Assembly: GCF_014384795.1 (NCBI RefSeq)
Contig: NZ_JACRSR010000001.1
Coordinates: 744,001 to 808,000 of the forward strand
DNA: 64,000 bases
DNA from: Gehongia tenuis
GTDB taxonomy: Bacteria; Bacillota; Clostridia; Christensenellales; NSJ-53
Reading direction: 5' to 3'
Shown here: positions 16,537-25,104 of the stretch, piece by piece
Position numbering within the stretch: position 1 is the stretch's first letter
How the letters are laid out: every line of letters begins with the position of its first letter
Program-made: the position numbers and the translations under genes
Notes under the pieces: generated by a model
Told to the model about the DNA's origin: nothing
Seen by the model: the letters and a program-made list of their open reading frames with translations, nothing else
Database searches by the model: none

Positions 16537-17012
16537 GAACGGCAATCTATCCGGGCAGTTTTGATCCCATTACCTATGGCCATCTGGATATCATTGAGCG
16601 CACGGCGGGGATCGTGGACAAGCTGGTGGTGGCGATTTTGACCAATACCAGCAAGAAGCCCTTTTTTCCCCTGGAGGACAGGGTGCGGTTCGTGCGGGAA
16701 TGCACCCGGCACCTTCCCAACGTGGAGGTGATGAGCTTCAGCGGCCTGCAGGTGGATCTGGCGCGGGAGCTCCATGCCGATATGATTATCCGGGGACTCC
16801 GGTTTGTATCCGATTTTGAATTTGAATTTCAGATGGCATCCATGAACCGGTCGCTGGCGCCGGATATTCAGATGCTTTTTATGATGACCAGCACCGAGTA
16901 TTCCTTTTTAAGCTCCAGCGTGGTCAAGGAAGCGGGAAGACTGGGCGGAGACATTTCCAAGCTGATTCCGCCGGAGATCCATGACGAGGTGTCGGAGCGT
17001 CTACGAAAATAG
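16533..17012 (+). CDS. coaD: Phosphopantetheine adenylyltransferase
   Basis: A 159-residue nucleotidyltransferase that makes dephospho-CoA from 4'-phosphopantetheine and ATP. It shows the N-terminal YPGSFDPITYGHLDII with the T/HxGH nucleotide-binding motif, IIRGLRFVSDFEFEFQMA (pantetheine and hexamer contacts), and the ISSS-like loop TSTEYSFLSSSVVKE. Length matches the family. Coupled to rsmD. Confidence 0.97.
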   Translation: MRTAIYPGSFDPITYGHLDIIERTAGIVDKLVVAILTNTSKKPFFPLEDRVRFVRECTRHLPNVEVMSFSGLQVDLARELHADMIIRGLRFVSDFEFEFQMASMNRSLAPDIQMLFMMTSTEYSFLSSSVVKEAGRLGGDISKLIPPEIHDEVSERLRK

Positions 17013-17028
17013 AGAAGGAGATGGGCCT

Positions 17029-17502
17029 GTGAATGTATTGTCCATAGTGGAGCAGATCGAGGAACTTCTTGCGAACGCTTCGGGAGTGCCCTTTTCCTCC
17101 AAAAAAATGGTGGATGGGGAAGCCCTGCAGGCGCTGCTGGAGGAGCTGAAGGCCAATCTGCCCGAGGAAGTCCGCCAGTGCGAGATCATCATTCAGCAAA
17201 AGCATAACATCCTGCTGGATGCGGAGCACGAAGCTGACGACATGGTGAAGGCCGCCGAGGAGCGGGCGAAGCTCATGGTGGAGGATCACGAGATCACGCA
17301 GAAGGCCTATCAATACTCAAGGGAGTTGGTGGCGGACGCCCAGCGCACCGCCAAGGACGTGCGCATTGGCGCACGGGTGTATGCGGACGAGCTGATGGCG
17401 GATGTGGAAAAGTACGTGGGGGACACCCTGAGGCTGGTGAAGAAGAATCGCCTTGAGCTCAAGAGCGGCCGCGATGAACGGAGCGCCGATCCGGCTGATT
17501 GA
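17029..17502 (+). CDS. Coiled-coil protein of unknown function downstream of coaD
   Basis: A 157-residue soluble protein. The start at GTG 17029 (MNVLSIVEQIEELL) is chosen because AGAAGGAG lies 8 bases upstream; an upstream ATG inside coaD is unlikely. Residues about 55-140 form a long amphipathic, Glu/Ala/Lys-rich helix with heptad spacing (HEADDMVKAAEERAKLMVED), resembling DivIVA tails or the F-type ATPase b subunit in composition. No signal peptide or membrane segment. Its last 44 bases overlap convergently with ylbJ. Proteins like this sit after coaD in many Clostridia; the role is not known to me. A cell-envelope or scaffold role would be speculation. Confidence 0.75.
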   Translation: MNVLSIVEQIEELLANASGVPFSSKKMVDGEALQALLEELKANLPEEVRQCEIIIQQKHNILLDAEHEADDMVKAAEERAKLMVEDHEITQKAYQYSRELVADAQRTAKDVRIGARVYADELMADVEKYVGDTLRLVKKNRLELKSGRDERSADPAD

Positions 17503-18592
17503 GTCCGATGAGAATGCCCAGGGAGACGATGAAAAATCCAAGGGTGATGAGCCATAGGCCGCCGGGCGCAAAACTGGCCTGGGCCGAAGCCGGCGCAAAG
17601 GTTGGCGCGGTGCCGGGAAAGAGCTGATAGAACCCAAGGACCAAAGCGAAGGCGAGAAGGGCATGGAGCAGCTTGAAGAGCCAGTAGGTGCCCATGCGGA
17701 TCCTGACGGCGCCCAGCATGGCCATGGACTGGGCTTGAATGCAAAGCCCGCCCCAGGACACCAGGGCGCTGCACAAGGCGATTTTGATGACGGTGGGAGC
17801 CGCGGAGCCCACCACCTGATTGCAGCCCACGGTGAGTTCCATGATTCCGGCGCCAAGGGCGCTGGTGAGGTTTTCCGGAATGAAGGGAAGTACGATGTGA
17901 ATGCCCTGGGCCAGGGTGCCGGCGATGCTGATTTCCTGCAGGAGTGCCCAAAGGGCGTTAAAGAGCACGATGAGCCCGCCCACCAGGAGCTGGGCTTCCA
18001 TGGCGCCAAGGACCGCTTTTTTAAGCGCGCTGCCAAAGGGCGGCGCCGCTTTTTGCATGGAAACGATGGGGGCGCGTTCCTTTTTTCCGCCCCGGATAAG
18101 AAATTTGGTCAAAAACCCGCAGATGAGAGCGGAAAGATAATGTCCGAGGGCGATGATCCATCCAAGCTCAGGATTGCCAAGAAGGGTGGTGCCCACGGTG
18201 CCCACCATGAAAAGGGGCCCGGAGGTATTGCAGAAGATGAGACAGCGCTGAACCGACGCTTCATCAAGGTACCCCTCCTGGGCCAGTTCGGACACGGCCC
18301 TTGCACCCGCGGGGTAACCGCACAAAATACCGGTAAAAAGGGCATAGGCGCTTTGCGGCGGGCAGCCGAACAGTACGGGCATGGCCCGGCCCACACCGCG
18401 GGACAGCAGATCCACGGCGCCGTATTCCTTGAGAAGCGTGGAGATCACAAAGAAGGGGAAAAGAGCGGGGAACACCGCTTTGATCCATAAATCGAATCCT
18501 TGTCTGGACGCATAAAGGGCGCGCTGGGGAAAAAAGAGGATCAGCGCCGCAAAGGCGGCGAACAAAAGGATCCATCCCAAATTTTTTTTCAA
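17459..18592 (-). CDS. ylbJ: Sporulation integral membrane protein YlbJ-like (nucleoside recognition domain)
   Basis: A 377-residue polytopic membrane protein. The start is placed at a TTG (18592-18590) with GGAAGGGGG 8 bases upstream, giving MKKNLGWILLFAAFAALI; an ATG-started extension to 18796 would run into the divergent gene. There are about eight hydrophobic segments. The conserved motifs CGYPAGARAVSELA (near 95-110) and GCNQVVGSAAP are those of the YlbJ/Gate-domain family, needed for spore cortex formation in Bacillus subtilis. The 3' end overlaps the coiled-coil gene by 44 bases, tail to tail. Its position between coaD and a patatin-like gene matches the Bacillus order, but the gene is reversed. 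Confidence 0.88.
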   Translation of the reverse strand: MKKNLGWILLFAAFAALILFFPQRALYASRQGFDLWIKAVFPALFPFFVISTLLKEYGAVDLLSRGVGRAMPVLFGCPPQSAYALFTGILCGYPAGARAVSELAQEGYLDEASVQRCLIFCNTSGPLFMVGTVGTTLLGNPELGWIIALGHYLSALICGFLTKFLIRGGKKERAPIVSMQKAAPPFGSALKKAVLGAMEAQLLVGGLIVLFNALWALLQEISIAGTLAQGIHIVLPFIPENLTSALGAGIMELTVGCNQVVGSAAPTVIKIALCSALVSWGGLCIQAQSMAMLGAVRIRMGTYWLFKLLHALLAFALVLGFYQLFPGTAPTFAPASAQASFAPGGLWLITLGFFIVSLGILIGLNQPDRRSVHRGRS

Positions 18593-18647
18593 AACGAAGG
18601 CCCCCTTCCATCCAGTATTCAAGAATATGAAAGGAGCCGAAGGGTTT

Positions 18648-19469
18648 ATGCAAGAGGAACTGAAGGTGGGACTGGCGCTGGGCTCGGGCGCATTTCGCGG
18701 CCTTTCCCAGATTGGCATATTGGAAGTGTTCGAGGAGAACCATATCCCGATCCATATGGTATCGGGATGCAGCATCGGCGCGGTGGTGGGTTCCATCTAC
18801 TGCGCGGGCGCGGACTTAAAATATGTGAAGGGCCTTGCCTGCACGCTGGACGTGAAGCAGCTGGCCGACGTTACGCTGCCAAGGGAGGGGCTTATCAAGG
18901 GTGAAAAGATTGAAACGCTCATCGCCATGCTCACCAAGCACCAAAATTTTGAGGATCTCAAGATTCCCCTGTCGGTGGTGGCCTGCGATCTTTTGAAGGC
19001 GGAGGTTAAAACCTTTAATACCGGCAAGGTTCACCGGGCCGTGCGGGCAAGTTTGTCCATTCCGGGCGTGTTCATGCCGGTGAAAATGGATGGAACGCTG
19101 TATGTGGACGGCGGCGTGATGGACCGGGTGCCCATCAAGGCCGTGCGGGACATGGGCGCCGAATTTATCATCGCGGTGGATGTGGGCTTTCGGGGCGCGC
19201 CAAAGAGCGTGAACGGGATCGTGGAGACGCTCATCGTGTCCATGGGCATTATGGAGTGGCAGCTGGTGCGAAACCGCATCCTGGATGCGGACGTCGCGAT
19301 GATGCCGGAGCTCAACGATATCAACCCCTATACGCTCACCCAGGCGGAAGAGTGCATCGAGCGCGGAAGAAAGCTGGCCGCCGCCATGCTGCCGGAGATC
19401 CAGGCAAAGCTGGAAAAGGCGAGGGAGGAGAAGCGGGAGCGTCAAACAATCACCGGGCCTTTGATGTAA
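18648..19469 (+). CDS. Patatin-like phospholipase/esterase (RssA/YlbK type)
   Basis: A 273-residue patatin-fold serine hydrolase. The start at ATG 18648 follows AAAGGAG by 11 bases; an ATG at 18627 precedes that site. The glycine-rich oxyanion loop is LALGSGAFRGLSQIG, the nucleophile is the Ser in VSGCSIGAVVGS (GxSxG), and the catalytic Asp lies in YVDGGVMDRVP (DGG). It sits where ylbK does in Bacillus. The 3' end overlaps tmcAL by 28 bases, convergent. Natural substrate unknown; acyl hydrolase activity follows from the family. Confidence 0.9.
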   Translation: MQEELKVGLALGSGAFRGLSQIGILEVFEENHIPIHMVSGCSIGAVVGSIYCAGADLKYVKGLACTLDVKQLADVTLPREGLIKGEKIETLIAMLTKHQNFEDLKIPLSVVACDLLKAEVKTFNTGKVHRAVRASLSIPGVFMPVKMDGTLYVDGGVMDRVPIKAVRDMGAEFIIAVDVGFRGAPKSVNGIVETLIVSMGIMEWQLVRNRILDADVAMMPELNDINPYTLTQAEECIERGRKLAAAMLPEIQAKLEKAREEKRERQTITGPLM

Positions 19470-20626
19470 TCCCGCCCGGAAGGGCCGTGGTCCTGCAGAA
19501 GTGAATAGAAATCGGTGGCCATGAGGTCCCGTTTCCAAAGCATATTAAGGCCGCCCGACGGATGAAAGTCGGCGGCCTTTGTGATGACCGGAATGGCGGC
19601 ATGGTCCTGAATCTCCCGAAGAAGGGGGGTGGCTTTCCGGCGAAAGCCCAGGATACGGGCATAGACCGGCCGGCCCGATGCGTCCAGCGCGGCCATTTCC
19701 TTTTGGGTCACGTTCAAAAGGGCGTAGAGGAGAATGCGCTGCAGCCGTGCGTTGGAATAGCGCTTGCAGCTGAGCTCCTTCCAGGCCAGTTCGTAGTCCG
19801 TGGTGCGGAAAGCGCGGATAAGGCGGTTTTCCAGACCTTCGTTCACATCGAAAATCCCCTGAAGCTCCGCGGCGCTTATGGTGCGGAAACGGCTGAAAAA
19901 AGAGGGGGCCATATCCCCTGGAGTCACCCACCTGAGATCCTTGACCAACTGCCAAACGGCGAACGGCATAGCGGCGGACAGGTCCCTAAGGCCCTGTTCC
20001 CTGGCGCGGCGAATGGCACTGCCGCTGGCATACGCGTCAAGGCGGATATCCTTGTGCTGGGCGCCCTGGCGCTGAATGGCCAGAGGCGCCATGGGACTTT
20101 TCAGGGTGTCCAGCGCTTTCAGGTATTCCAGGGCCAGAATATTGTTGGGAAAGGAAAAGGCCGTCTCGGGGAGCCCGGAGATTTTCGCAAGCGCTTTGGC
20201 ATAAGCCACGGGATAGGAGGGCTCCTGGGCCAAATAGGATTTCAGAATCCGTTGAAATTCCTCGGTATGGAGGTATTTTGAAAGGGCTCGAAAGTGTTCC
20301 GCGGCCGCCGCGTCCTCCGAGCCGAAGGCGAGATGGGTCACCGGGCCAAGACCGCTTAAAATCTTGACCGCGCCATAGGCAAAGCGGTTGGCGGGCATGG
20401 CGGCATAGAGGAAAGGCAGCTCCAGCACCACATCCACGCCCAATTGAAGGGCGGCCCGGGCCCGCGTCCATTTATCCGTCATGGCCGGTTCGCCCCGCTG
20501 AGTGAAATTCCCGGACATGACGCACACCACGTAGTTGCAGTCCGAGCGCTGCACGGCCTGCCTGAGATGATAAAGATGCCCATTGTGAAAGGGATTGTAT
20601 TCCGCCACGATGCCCGTAACATTCAT
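19442..20626 (-). CDS. tmcAL: tRNA(Met) cytidine acetate ligase
   Basis: A 394-residue nucleotidyltransferase-fold enzyme (formerly YlbM). The start at ATG 20626 (MNVTGIVAEYNPFHNGHLYH) has GTGAGGA 7 bases upstream; an in-frame start at 20656 lacks support. The HxGH motif in NPFHNGH marks the ATP site, and CVMSGNFTQRGEPA is conserved in the family. It activates acetate with ATP to make N4-acetylcytidine at the wobble base of elongator tRNA-Met. It lies next to pta-ackA, which interconvert acetate and acetyl-CoA, an apt neighbour. The orientation is opposite to the flanking genes. Confidence 0.93.
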   Translation of the reverse strand: MNVTGIVAEYNPFHNGHLYHLRQAVQRSDCNYVVCVMSGNFTQRGEPAMTDKWTRARAALQLGVDVVLELPFLYAAMPANRFAYGAVKILSGLGPVTHLAFGSEDAAAAEHFRALSKYLHTEEFQRILKSYLAQEPSYPVAYAKALAKISGLPETAFSFPNNILALEYLKALDTLKSPMAPLAIQRQGAQHKDIRLDAYASGSAIRRAREQGLRDLSAAMPFAVWQLVKDLRWVTPGDMAPSFFSRFRTISAAELQGIFDVNEGLENRLIRAFRTTDYELAWKELSCKRYSNARLQRILLYALLNVTQKEMAALDASGRPVYARILGFRRKATPLLREIQDHAAIPVITKAADFHPSGGLNMLWKRDLMATDFYSLLQDHGPSGRDYIKGPVIV

Positions 20627-20650
20627 AAAAAAATCCTCACAAAAATTCCT

Positions 20651-20678
20651 TTGCAAACCCGGCTAGATCAAGTATACT
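20651..20678 (+). promoter_or_regulatory. Candidate sigma-A promoter of pta-ackA
   Basis: TTGCAA (20651-20656), 16-base spacer, TATACT (20673-20678). A leader of about 85 bases follows, with a small hairpin GCACGA/TCGTGC near 20716-20737. Confidence 0.6.
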
Positions 20679-20768
20679 ATAAGGGTTTGATGTACTATTT
20701 ATATCCTAACATAGCGGCACGAACGGGACAAGTCGTGCACGCGGACAAGCAAGGAAGGGGATAGCAAA

Positions 20769-21752
20769 ATGTCTGTGATGGATCAAATCAAGAGCCGGGC
20801 AAAAGCGAATAAGAAGCGCATCGTACTGGCGGAAGGAATGGATGAACGGGTGGTCAGGGCGGCGGCGGAAGCCACCAAAATCAGCCTGGCGGACATCGTA
20901 CTGCTGGGCGATCCCGATGCCATCGCCAAATTTGGCGTGGATCTGACGGGCGTGACCATCATCAATCCTTTGACTTCAAAGAAGGCGGCCGATTACGCGG
21001 AAGGGCTCTACGAGCTTCGCAAGGCCAAGGGCATGACCCTCGAAAAGGCTCAGGAGATGGTGAAAAACGAGCTTTATTTCGGCACCATGATGATCAAGAT
21101 GGAGGACGCGGACGGCATGGTGGCCGGAGCCGTGAACTCCACGCCCGACGTGCTCCGTCCGGCGCTGCAGATCATCAAAGCGAGGAAGGGACTTTCCGTC
21201 GTTTCCAGCTGCTTCGTGATTGAGATTCCCGACAAGAGCTACGGCCACGAGGGCGCCTTCATCTATTCCGACTGCGGCGTCAACCCCAATCCCGACGCCA
21301 ACCAGCTTGCGACCATCGCCGCCTCCGCGGCCGAATCGGCCCGGCTTTTGATCGGCATGGACCCGAGGATCGCCATGCTTTCCTTCTCCACCAAGGGCAG
21401 CGCCCAGCATGAACTGGTGGACAAGATGCAGGAGGCCACCCGTCTTGCCAAGGAGCAGTTCCCCGAGCTCGTGATCGACGGCGAACTGCAGGTGGACGCG
21501 GCGCTGGTTCCGGAAGTGCAAAAGCAGAAGGCTCCGGGCAGCCCCCTCGGCGGCCGGGCCAACGTGCTCATCTTCCCCGACCTTCAGGCCGGAAACATCG
21601 CCTACAAACTGACCCAGCGCCTTGCTCACGGCATCGCCATCGGTCCTATCATTCAGGGCCTGGCCCGTCCGGTAAACGACTTGTCCCGCGGCTGCAACGT
21701 GGAGGATATCGTGTGCGGTATCGCCATCACCTCCGTGCAGGCACAGGCATAA
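20769..21752 (+). CDS. pta: Phosphate acetyltransferase
   Basis: A 327-residue enzyme that converts acetyl-CoA and phosphate to acetyl phosphate and CoA. Single-domain form without the DRTGG extension of proteobacterial Pta. Conserved blocks include [14 protein letters not shown] at the start, [30 protein letters not shown] and the C-terminal [13 protein letters not shown]. Adjacent to ackA with a 13-base gap and GGAGG, forming the acetate/ATP-yielding pathway usual in fermenting Clostridia. Confidence 0.97.
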   Translation: MSVMDQIKSRAKANKKRIVLAEGMDERVVRAAAEATKISLADIVLLGDPDAIAKFGVDLTGVTIINPLTSKKAADYAEGLYELRKAKGMTLEKAQEMVKNELYFGTMMIKMEDADGMVAGAVNSTPDVLRPALQIIKARKGLSVVSSCFVIEIPDKSYGHEGAFIYSDCGVNPNPDANQLATIAASAAESARLLIGMDPRIAMLSFSTKGSAQHELVDKMQEATRLAKEQFPELVIDGELQVDAALVPEVQKQKAPGSPLGGRANVLIFPDLQAGNIAYKLTQRLAHGIAIGPIIQGLARPVNDLSRGCNVEDIVCGIAITSVQAQA

Positions 21753-21765
21753 AGGAGGAGACAAG

Positions 21766-22962
21766 ATGAACATTCTGGTAATCAACGCGGGAAGCTCTTC
21801 CCTCAAATATCAGCTGATCGATATGGATGCCGAGAAGGTCCTGGCCAAGGGCCTGGTGGAGCGTATCGGCATCGAAGGCGCCAACCTCCAGCACCGCCCG
21901 GCGGGGAAGGAGGAGGTTCGCATCGAAACCCCCATGAAGGATCATGTGGACGGCATGAAACTGGTGCTGGATGCTCTGGTGGACAAGAACCACGGCGTGA
22001 TCGCTTCCATGGACGAGATCGGCGCGGTGGGCCACCGGGTGGTGCACGGCGGCGAATCCTTCAAGGAATCGGTGCTGATCGACGATGCGGTGATGGCGGC
22101 CATCGAGGAGAACGTGCCCCTGGCGCCTCTCCACAATCCCGCCAACATCATGGGTATCAAGGCCTGCCTCAGCGTTATGCCAAAGACGCCTATGGTGGCG
22201 GTCTTTGATACGGCTTTCCATCAAACCATGCCCGCCAAGGCCTATCTCTACGGCCTGCCCATCGATCTGTACCGCAGGCTCAAGGTGCGGCGCTACGGTT
22301 TCCATGGCACCTCCCACATGTATGTGTCCAAAAAGGCGGCCGAGCTTCTTGGCAAGCCCGTGGAGTCCCTCAAGATTGTCACCTGCCATCTGGGCAACGG
22401 CTCGTCGGTGTCCGCGGTGGACGGCGGCAGATCGGTGGATACCAGCATGGGCCTGACCCCGCTGGAAGGCCTGATGATGGGCACCCGCTGCGGCGATATG
22501 GATCCCGCCATCGTGAAGTATCTGATGGACCGCGACCACCTGTCCATTGAGGATGTGGATAAGATTTTGAACAAGAAGAGCGGACTTCTTGGCGTGTCCG
22601 ATCTCTCCAGCGATATGCGCGATATCACCAGCGCTGCCGCTTCCGGCAACGAGGATGCGGCAAACGCCCTCGAGATGTTCTGCTATCGGATCAAGAAGTA
22701 CATCGGCGCTTACGCTGCCGCTATGGGCGGACTTGATGTGATCGTTTTGACGGCGGGCATCGGTGAGAACGTGGCCATCGTCCGGGAGAAGGTTCTTTCC
22801 GGCCTTGAATTCCTGGGCGTGAAAATGGATAAGGTAAAGAACGAGAGCCGGCCGAAGGATGTGCTGATCTCCACGGACGACTCCAAGGTGAAGGTGCTTG
22901 TCATTGCCACCGACGAGGAAATGACCATCGCCAGGGACACCCAGCGTTTGGTTAAAGGTTGA
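21766..22962 (+). CDS. ackA: Acetate kinase
   Basis: A 398-residue ASKHA-fold kinase that makes acetate and ATP from acetyl phosphate and ADP. The N-terminus [19 protein letters not shown] holds the first phosphate-binding signature; [11 protein letters not shown] and [11 protein letters not shown] hold the second signature with the catalytic His; [11 protein letters not shown] is the adenosine-site loop, and [11 protein letters not shown] lies at the C-terminus. The length is standard. The stop codon TGA forms part of the -35 box of the next operon. Confidence 0.98.
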   Translation: MNILVINAGSSSLKYQLIDMDAEKVLAKGLVERIGIEGANLQHRPAGKEEVRIETPMKDHVDGMKLVLDALVDKNHGVIASMDEIGAVGHRVVHGGESFKESVLIDDAVMAAIEENVPLAPLHNPANIMGIKACLSVMPKTPMVAVFDTAFHQTMPAKAYLYGLPIDLYRRLKVRRYGFHGTSHMYVSKKAAELLGKPVESLKIVTCHLGNGSSVSAVDGGRSVDTSMGLTPLEGLMMGTRCGDMDPAIVKYLMDRDHLSIEDVDKILNKKSGLLGVSDLSSDMRDITSAAASGNEDAANALEMFCYRIKKYIGAYAAAMGGLDVIVLTAGIGENVAIVREKVLSGLEFLGVKMDKVKNESRPKDVLISTDDSKVKVLVIATDEEMTIARDTQRLVKG

Positions 22963-22987
22963 CAAAGGCCGTCACGTTTCCTATAAT
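22959..22987 (+). promoter_or_regulatory. Consensus sigma-A promoter of DUF177-rpmF, overlapping the ackA stop codon
   Basis: Perfect TTGACA (22959-22964) includes the ackA TGA; after a 17-base spacer comes perfect TATAAT (22982-22987). Both boxes match the consensus, predicting strong constitutive expression. Confidence 0.85.
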
Positions 22988-23019
22988 AGCTTGTAGCCGA
23001 TGGATAAGGGGGGAGCTGT

Positions 23020-23532
23020 GTGATTTTGAACGTTGCCGAGGCCATCAAAGCGCCCGGCGAGCAGTTTCCTTTCAAAATGGAGGGCCGTCTGGAAGAACTT
23101 TCCCGCGGCTTTGACCGTTTCAAAGTTCTCTCGCCCCTTTTCATCGAAGGTACCTATATGGCTTTGGGAGAAAGCATTTTTGTGGAAGGCCGCTTGAAGA
23201 TTCGGTTGGAAACGACCTGTCACCGGTGTCTTGACCCTTTCACCTTTGAAAAAAAGGTGAAGTTCCGCGAGGAATTTGTCAAGCATTTGGACCCCGATTC
23301 CGACGGTTTCCTGTACAGCGGGGACGAAATCGACCTGACGGATATGGCCGAACAAGATTTGATTCTGTCCCTTCCCATGCGTCTTTTGTGCCGGGAGGAT
23401 TGCCTGGGGTTGTGCCCCACCTGTTCTCACAATCTTAACCGGGGTTCCTGCGGCTGTCAGCCGCCGGAAGAGGAAGCGCAGCCCAATCCTTTTGCACAGC
23501 TCAAGCAGATGTTTTCGAAGGAGGTGGATTAA
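23020..23532 (+). CDS. DUF177/YceD family protein
   Basis: A 170-residue protein of the YceD/YlbN (DUF177) family, almost always encoded just before rpmF and linked to large-subunit rRNA accumulation. The start is GTG 23020 behind GGGGGGAG. Six or more Cys in the C-terminal half (CHRC near 67-70, then CREDCLGLCPTC and GSCGC) suggest a metal site, as in other Gram-positive members. The gene directly abuts rpmF. Confidence 0.92.
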   Translation: MILNVAEAIKAPGEQFPFKMEGRLEELSRGFDRFKVLSPLFIEGTYMALGESIFVEGRLKIRLETTCHRCLDPFTFEKKVKFREEFVKHLDPDSDGFLYSGDEIDLTDMAEQDLILSLPMRLLCREDCLGLCPTCSHNLNRGSCGCQPPEEEAQPNPFAQLKQMFSKEVD

Positions 23533-23727
23533 ATGGCAGTACCCAAGAGAAGAACGTCCAAACAGCGCAGGAATTCCAGGAGGGCAAATTGGAAGCTGAG
23601 CCTGCCTGGCATTGTGGAGTGCCCCGAGTGCCATCAGATGATGTTGTCCCATCGGGTTTGCAAGCACTGCGGCTACTACCGCAAGAAGCAGATCGTGAAT
23701 GTGGAAAAACAAAAGGCTAACTCTTAA
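23533..23727 (+). CDS. rpmF: 50S ribosomal protein L32
   Basis: A 64-residue ribosomal protein, with the typical N-terminus [20 protein letters not shown]. It has a zinc ribbon with two CxxC/CxxC pairs (CPECHQ and CKHCGY), so it is the zinc-bound form of L32. It starts one base after the DUF177 stop; GGAGG inside the preceding gene's end serves as ribosome site. A terminator follows before plsX. Confidence 0.98.
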   Translation: MAVPKRRTSKQRRNSRRANWKLSLPGIVECPECHQMMLSHRVCKHCGYYRKKQIVNVEKQKANS

Positions 23728-23734
23728 CAAAACC

Positions 23735-23763
23735 GCGCCTTCGTTTTTCGGAGGCGCTTTTTT
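23735..23763 (+). terminator. Terminator after rpmF
   Basis: GCGCCTTCG (23735-23743) pairs with CGGAGGCGC (23749-23757) around TTTTT, then six T. It may act partially, because plsX starts 29 bases later without an obvious separate promoter. Confidence 0.8.
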
Positions 23764-23791
23764 GGAAGCTTTGAACGAAGGAGGGGGACGA

Positions 23792-24802
23792 ATGCGCATT
23801 GTAGCCGATGTAATGGGCGGCGATCAGGCGCCGGTTGCGGTGATCAAGGGTTCCGTGATGGCGCTGGAACGGGACGCCGGGCTCACGATGGTCCTTTGCG
23901 GACCCAAGGCGGTAATCGAGCGGGAGCTTGGCTATCTGAACGCACCCAGGGATCGCATCGAGATCGTGGACGCCCCCGACGTCATCGAAATGGCGGAAGC
24001 GCCGGTCACGGCGATTCGGCAAAAGAAGAACTCGTCCCTGGTTGTGGGCATGAATTTGGTCGCTGCAGGCCAGGGGGATGGATTCATCTCCGCGGGCAGC
24101 ACCGGCGCGGTTCTTGCCGGCGCGACCTTCATTATCAAACGGATCAAGGGTATCAACCGTCCGGCGCTGGCGCCCATTCTGCCGGCGAAGAGGGGCGGTC
24201 GGGTGCTTCTTATCGACTGCGGGGCCAATGTGGACTGCAAGAGCGAGTTTTTGCGCCAGTTTGCGCTGATGGGCGACGCCTACATGCGCACGGTGACGAA
24301 CGCGCCGGAGCCCAGGGTGGCCCTCATCAACAACGGCGCGGAGCCGGAGAAGGGGAATGAACTGACCAAGGAGGCCTACAAGCTTCTGGAAAAGGAGCCC
24401 TCCATTCAGTTCATGGGCAACCTTGAACCCCGCTATATCCTGAGCGGCGCCGCCGATGTGGTGGTGTGCGACGGTTTTGTGGGGAATATGCTTTTAAAGA
24501 GCCTGGAGGGGGCGTCGGTGTTCATCTTCGACTCCCTGAAGGATATCTTTATGCAGAGTTTTGCCACCAAGATCGGCGCCATGATTTTAAAACCGAAGCT
24601 GCGGAGCTTTAAACGCACCATGGACTACACCGAGTATGGCGGAGCGCCCCTTCTGGGCGTGGCCAAACCGGTTGTCAAGGCCCACGGCAGCAGCAATGCC
24701 CGGGCCTATAGCAATGCGATTGCCCAGCTCGCCCAGATGATCCGGGGCGACGTGGTGGGCAAGATCGCCCAGTCGCTGCAAGCCAGCGCAGACCAACAAT
24801 AA
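23792..24802 (+). CDS. plsX: Phosphate acyltransferase PlsX
   Basis: A 336-residue enzyme that makes acyl-phosphate from acyl-ACP for membrane phospholipid synthesis. The start at ATG 23792 (MRIVADVMGGDQAPVAVIKG) follows GGAGGGGG. Conserved blocks are MRIVADVMGGDQAP, ISAGSTGAVLAGA, LIDCGANVDCK and GFVGNMLLKSLEG. It precedes acpP, as in most Bacillota. Confidence 0.97.
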   Translation: MRIVADVMGGDQAPVAVIKGSVMALERDAGLTMVLCGPKAVIERELGYLNAPRDRIEIVDAPDVIEMAEAPVTAIRQKKNSSLVVGMNLVAAGQGDGFISAGSTGAVLAGATFIIKRIKGINRPALAPILPAKRGGRVLLIDCGANVDCKSEFLRQFALMGDAYMRTVTNAPEPRVALINNGAEPEKGNELTKEAYKLLEKEPSIQFMGNLEPRYILSGAADVVVCDGFVGNMLLKSLEGASVFIFDSLKDIFMQSFATKIGAMILKPKLRSFKRTMDYTEYGGAPLLGVAKPVVKAHGSSNARAYSNAIAQLAQMIRGDVVGKIAQSLQASADQQ

Positions 24803-24816
24803 CGGGAGGAATGGAA

Positions 24817-25044
24817 ATGGTATTTGAAAAAGTGCAATCCATCGTCGCTGATAAGTTCAGCATGGACCCCAGCGAAGTGACTCTGGAGTCCGAGATTGAA
24901 AAAGATCTGAAGGCCGACTCCATCGACATGGCCGACCTCATCATGGATCTTGAGGATGCCTTCGATATGCAGATCGAAGAGGATAAGCTTGCCGAGATCA
25001 AGACCGTGGGCGACATCGTGCGCTATATTGAGGACAATCAATAG
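24817..25044 (+). CDS. acpP: Acyl carrier protein
   Basis: A 75-residue acidic carrier. The start is ATG 24817 because GGGAGG lies 7 bases upstream; an ATG at 24811 would be too close. The phosphopantetheine serine is in KADSIDMADLIMDLED; the motif reads DSID instead of the common DSLD, a conservative change. Strongly acidic helix II is intact. Between plsX and rnc, as is typical. Confidence 0.95.
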   Translation: MVFEKVQSIVADKFSMDPSEVTLESEIEKDLKADSIDMADLIMDLEDAFDMQIEEDKLAEIKTVGDIVRYIEDNQ

Positions 25045-25053
25045 GATCACTTT

Positions 25054-25090
25054 GAGCCCTGAAGCAAGCCTGCTTTGGGGCTCTTCATTT
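25054..25090 (+). terminator. Weak hairpin between acpP and rnc (possible attenuator)
   Basis: GAGCCC (25054-25059) and GGGCTC (25078-25083) flank an inner AAGCA/TGCTT pairing, then TTCATTTTATT. The stem is interrupted and the T tract broken, so only partial termination is expected. Confidence 0.5.
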
Positions 25091-25104
25091 TATTGGAGGA
25101 AATG

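Noticed and set aside
18593..18796. N-terminal extension of YlbJ to an upstream ATG
   Set aside because: The extra 67 residues are low-complexity, not hydrophobic, and antisense to the start of the patatin gene; the TTG with a strong ribosome site fits the family N-terminus.
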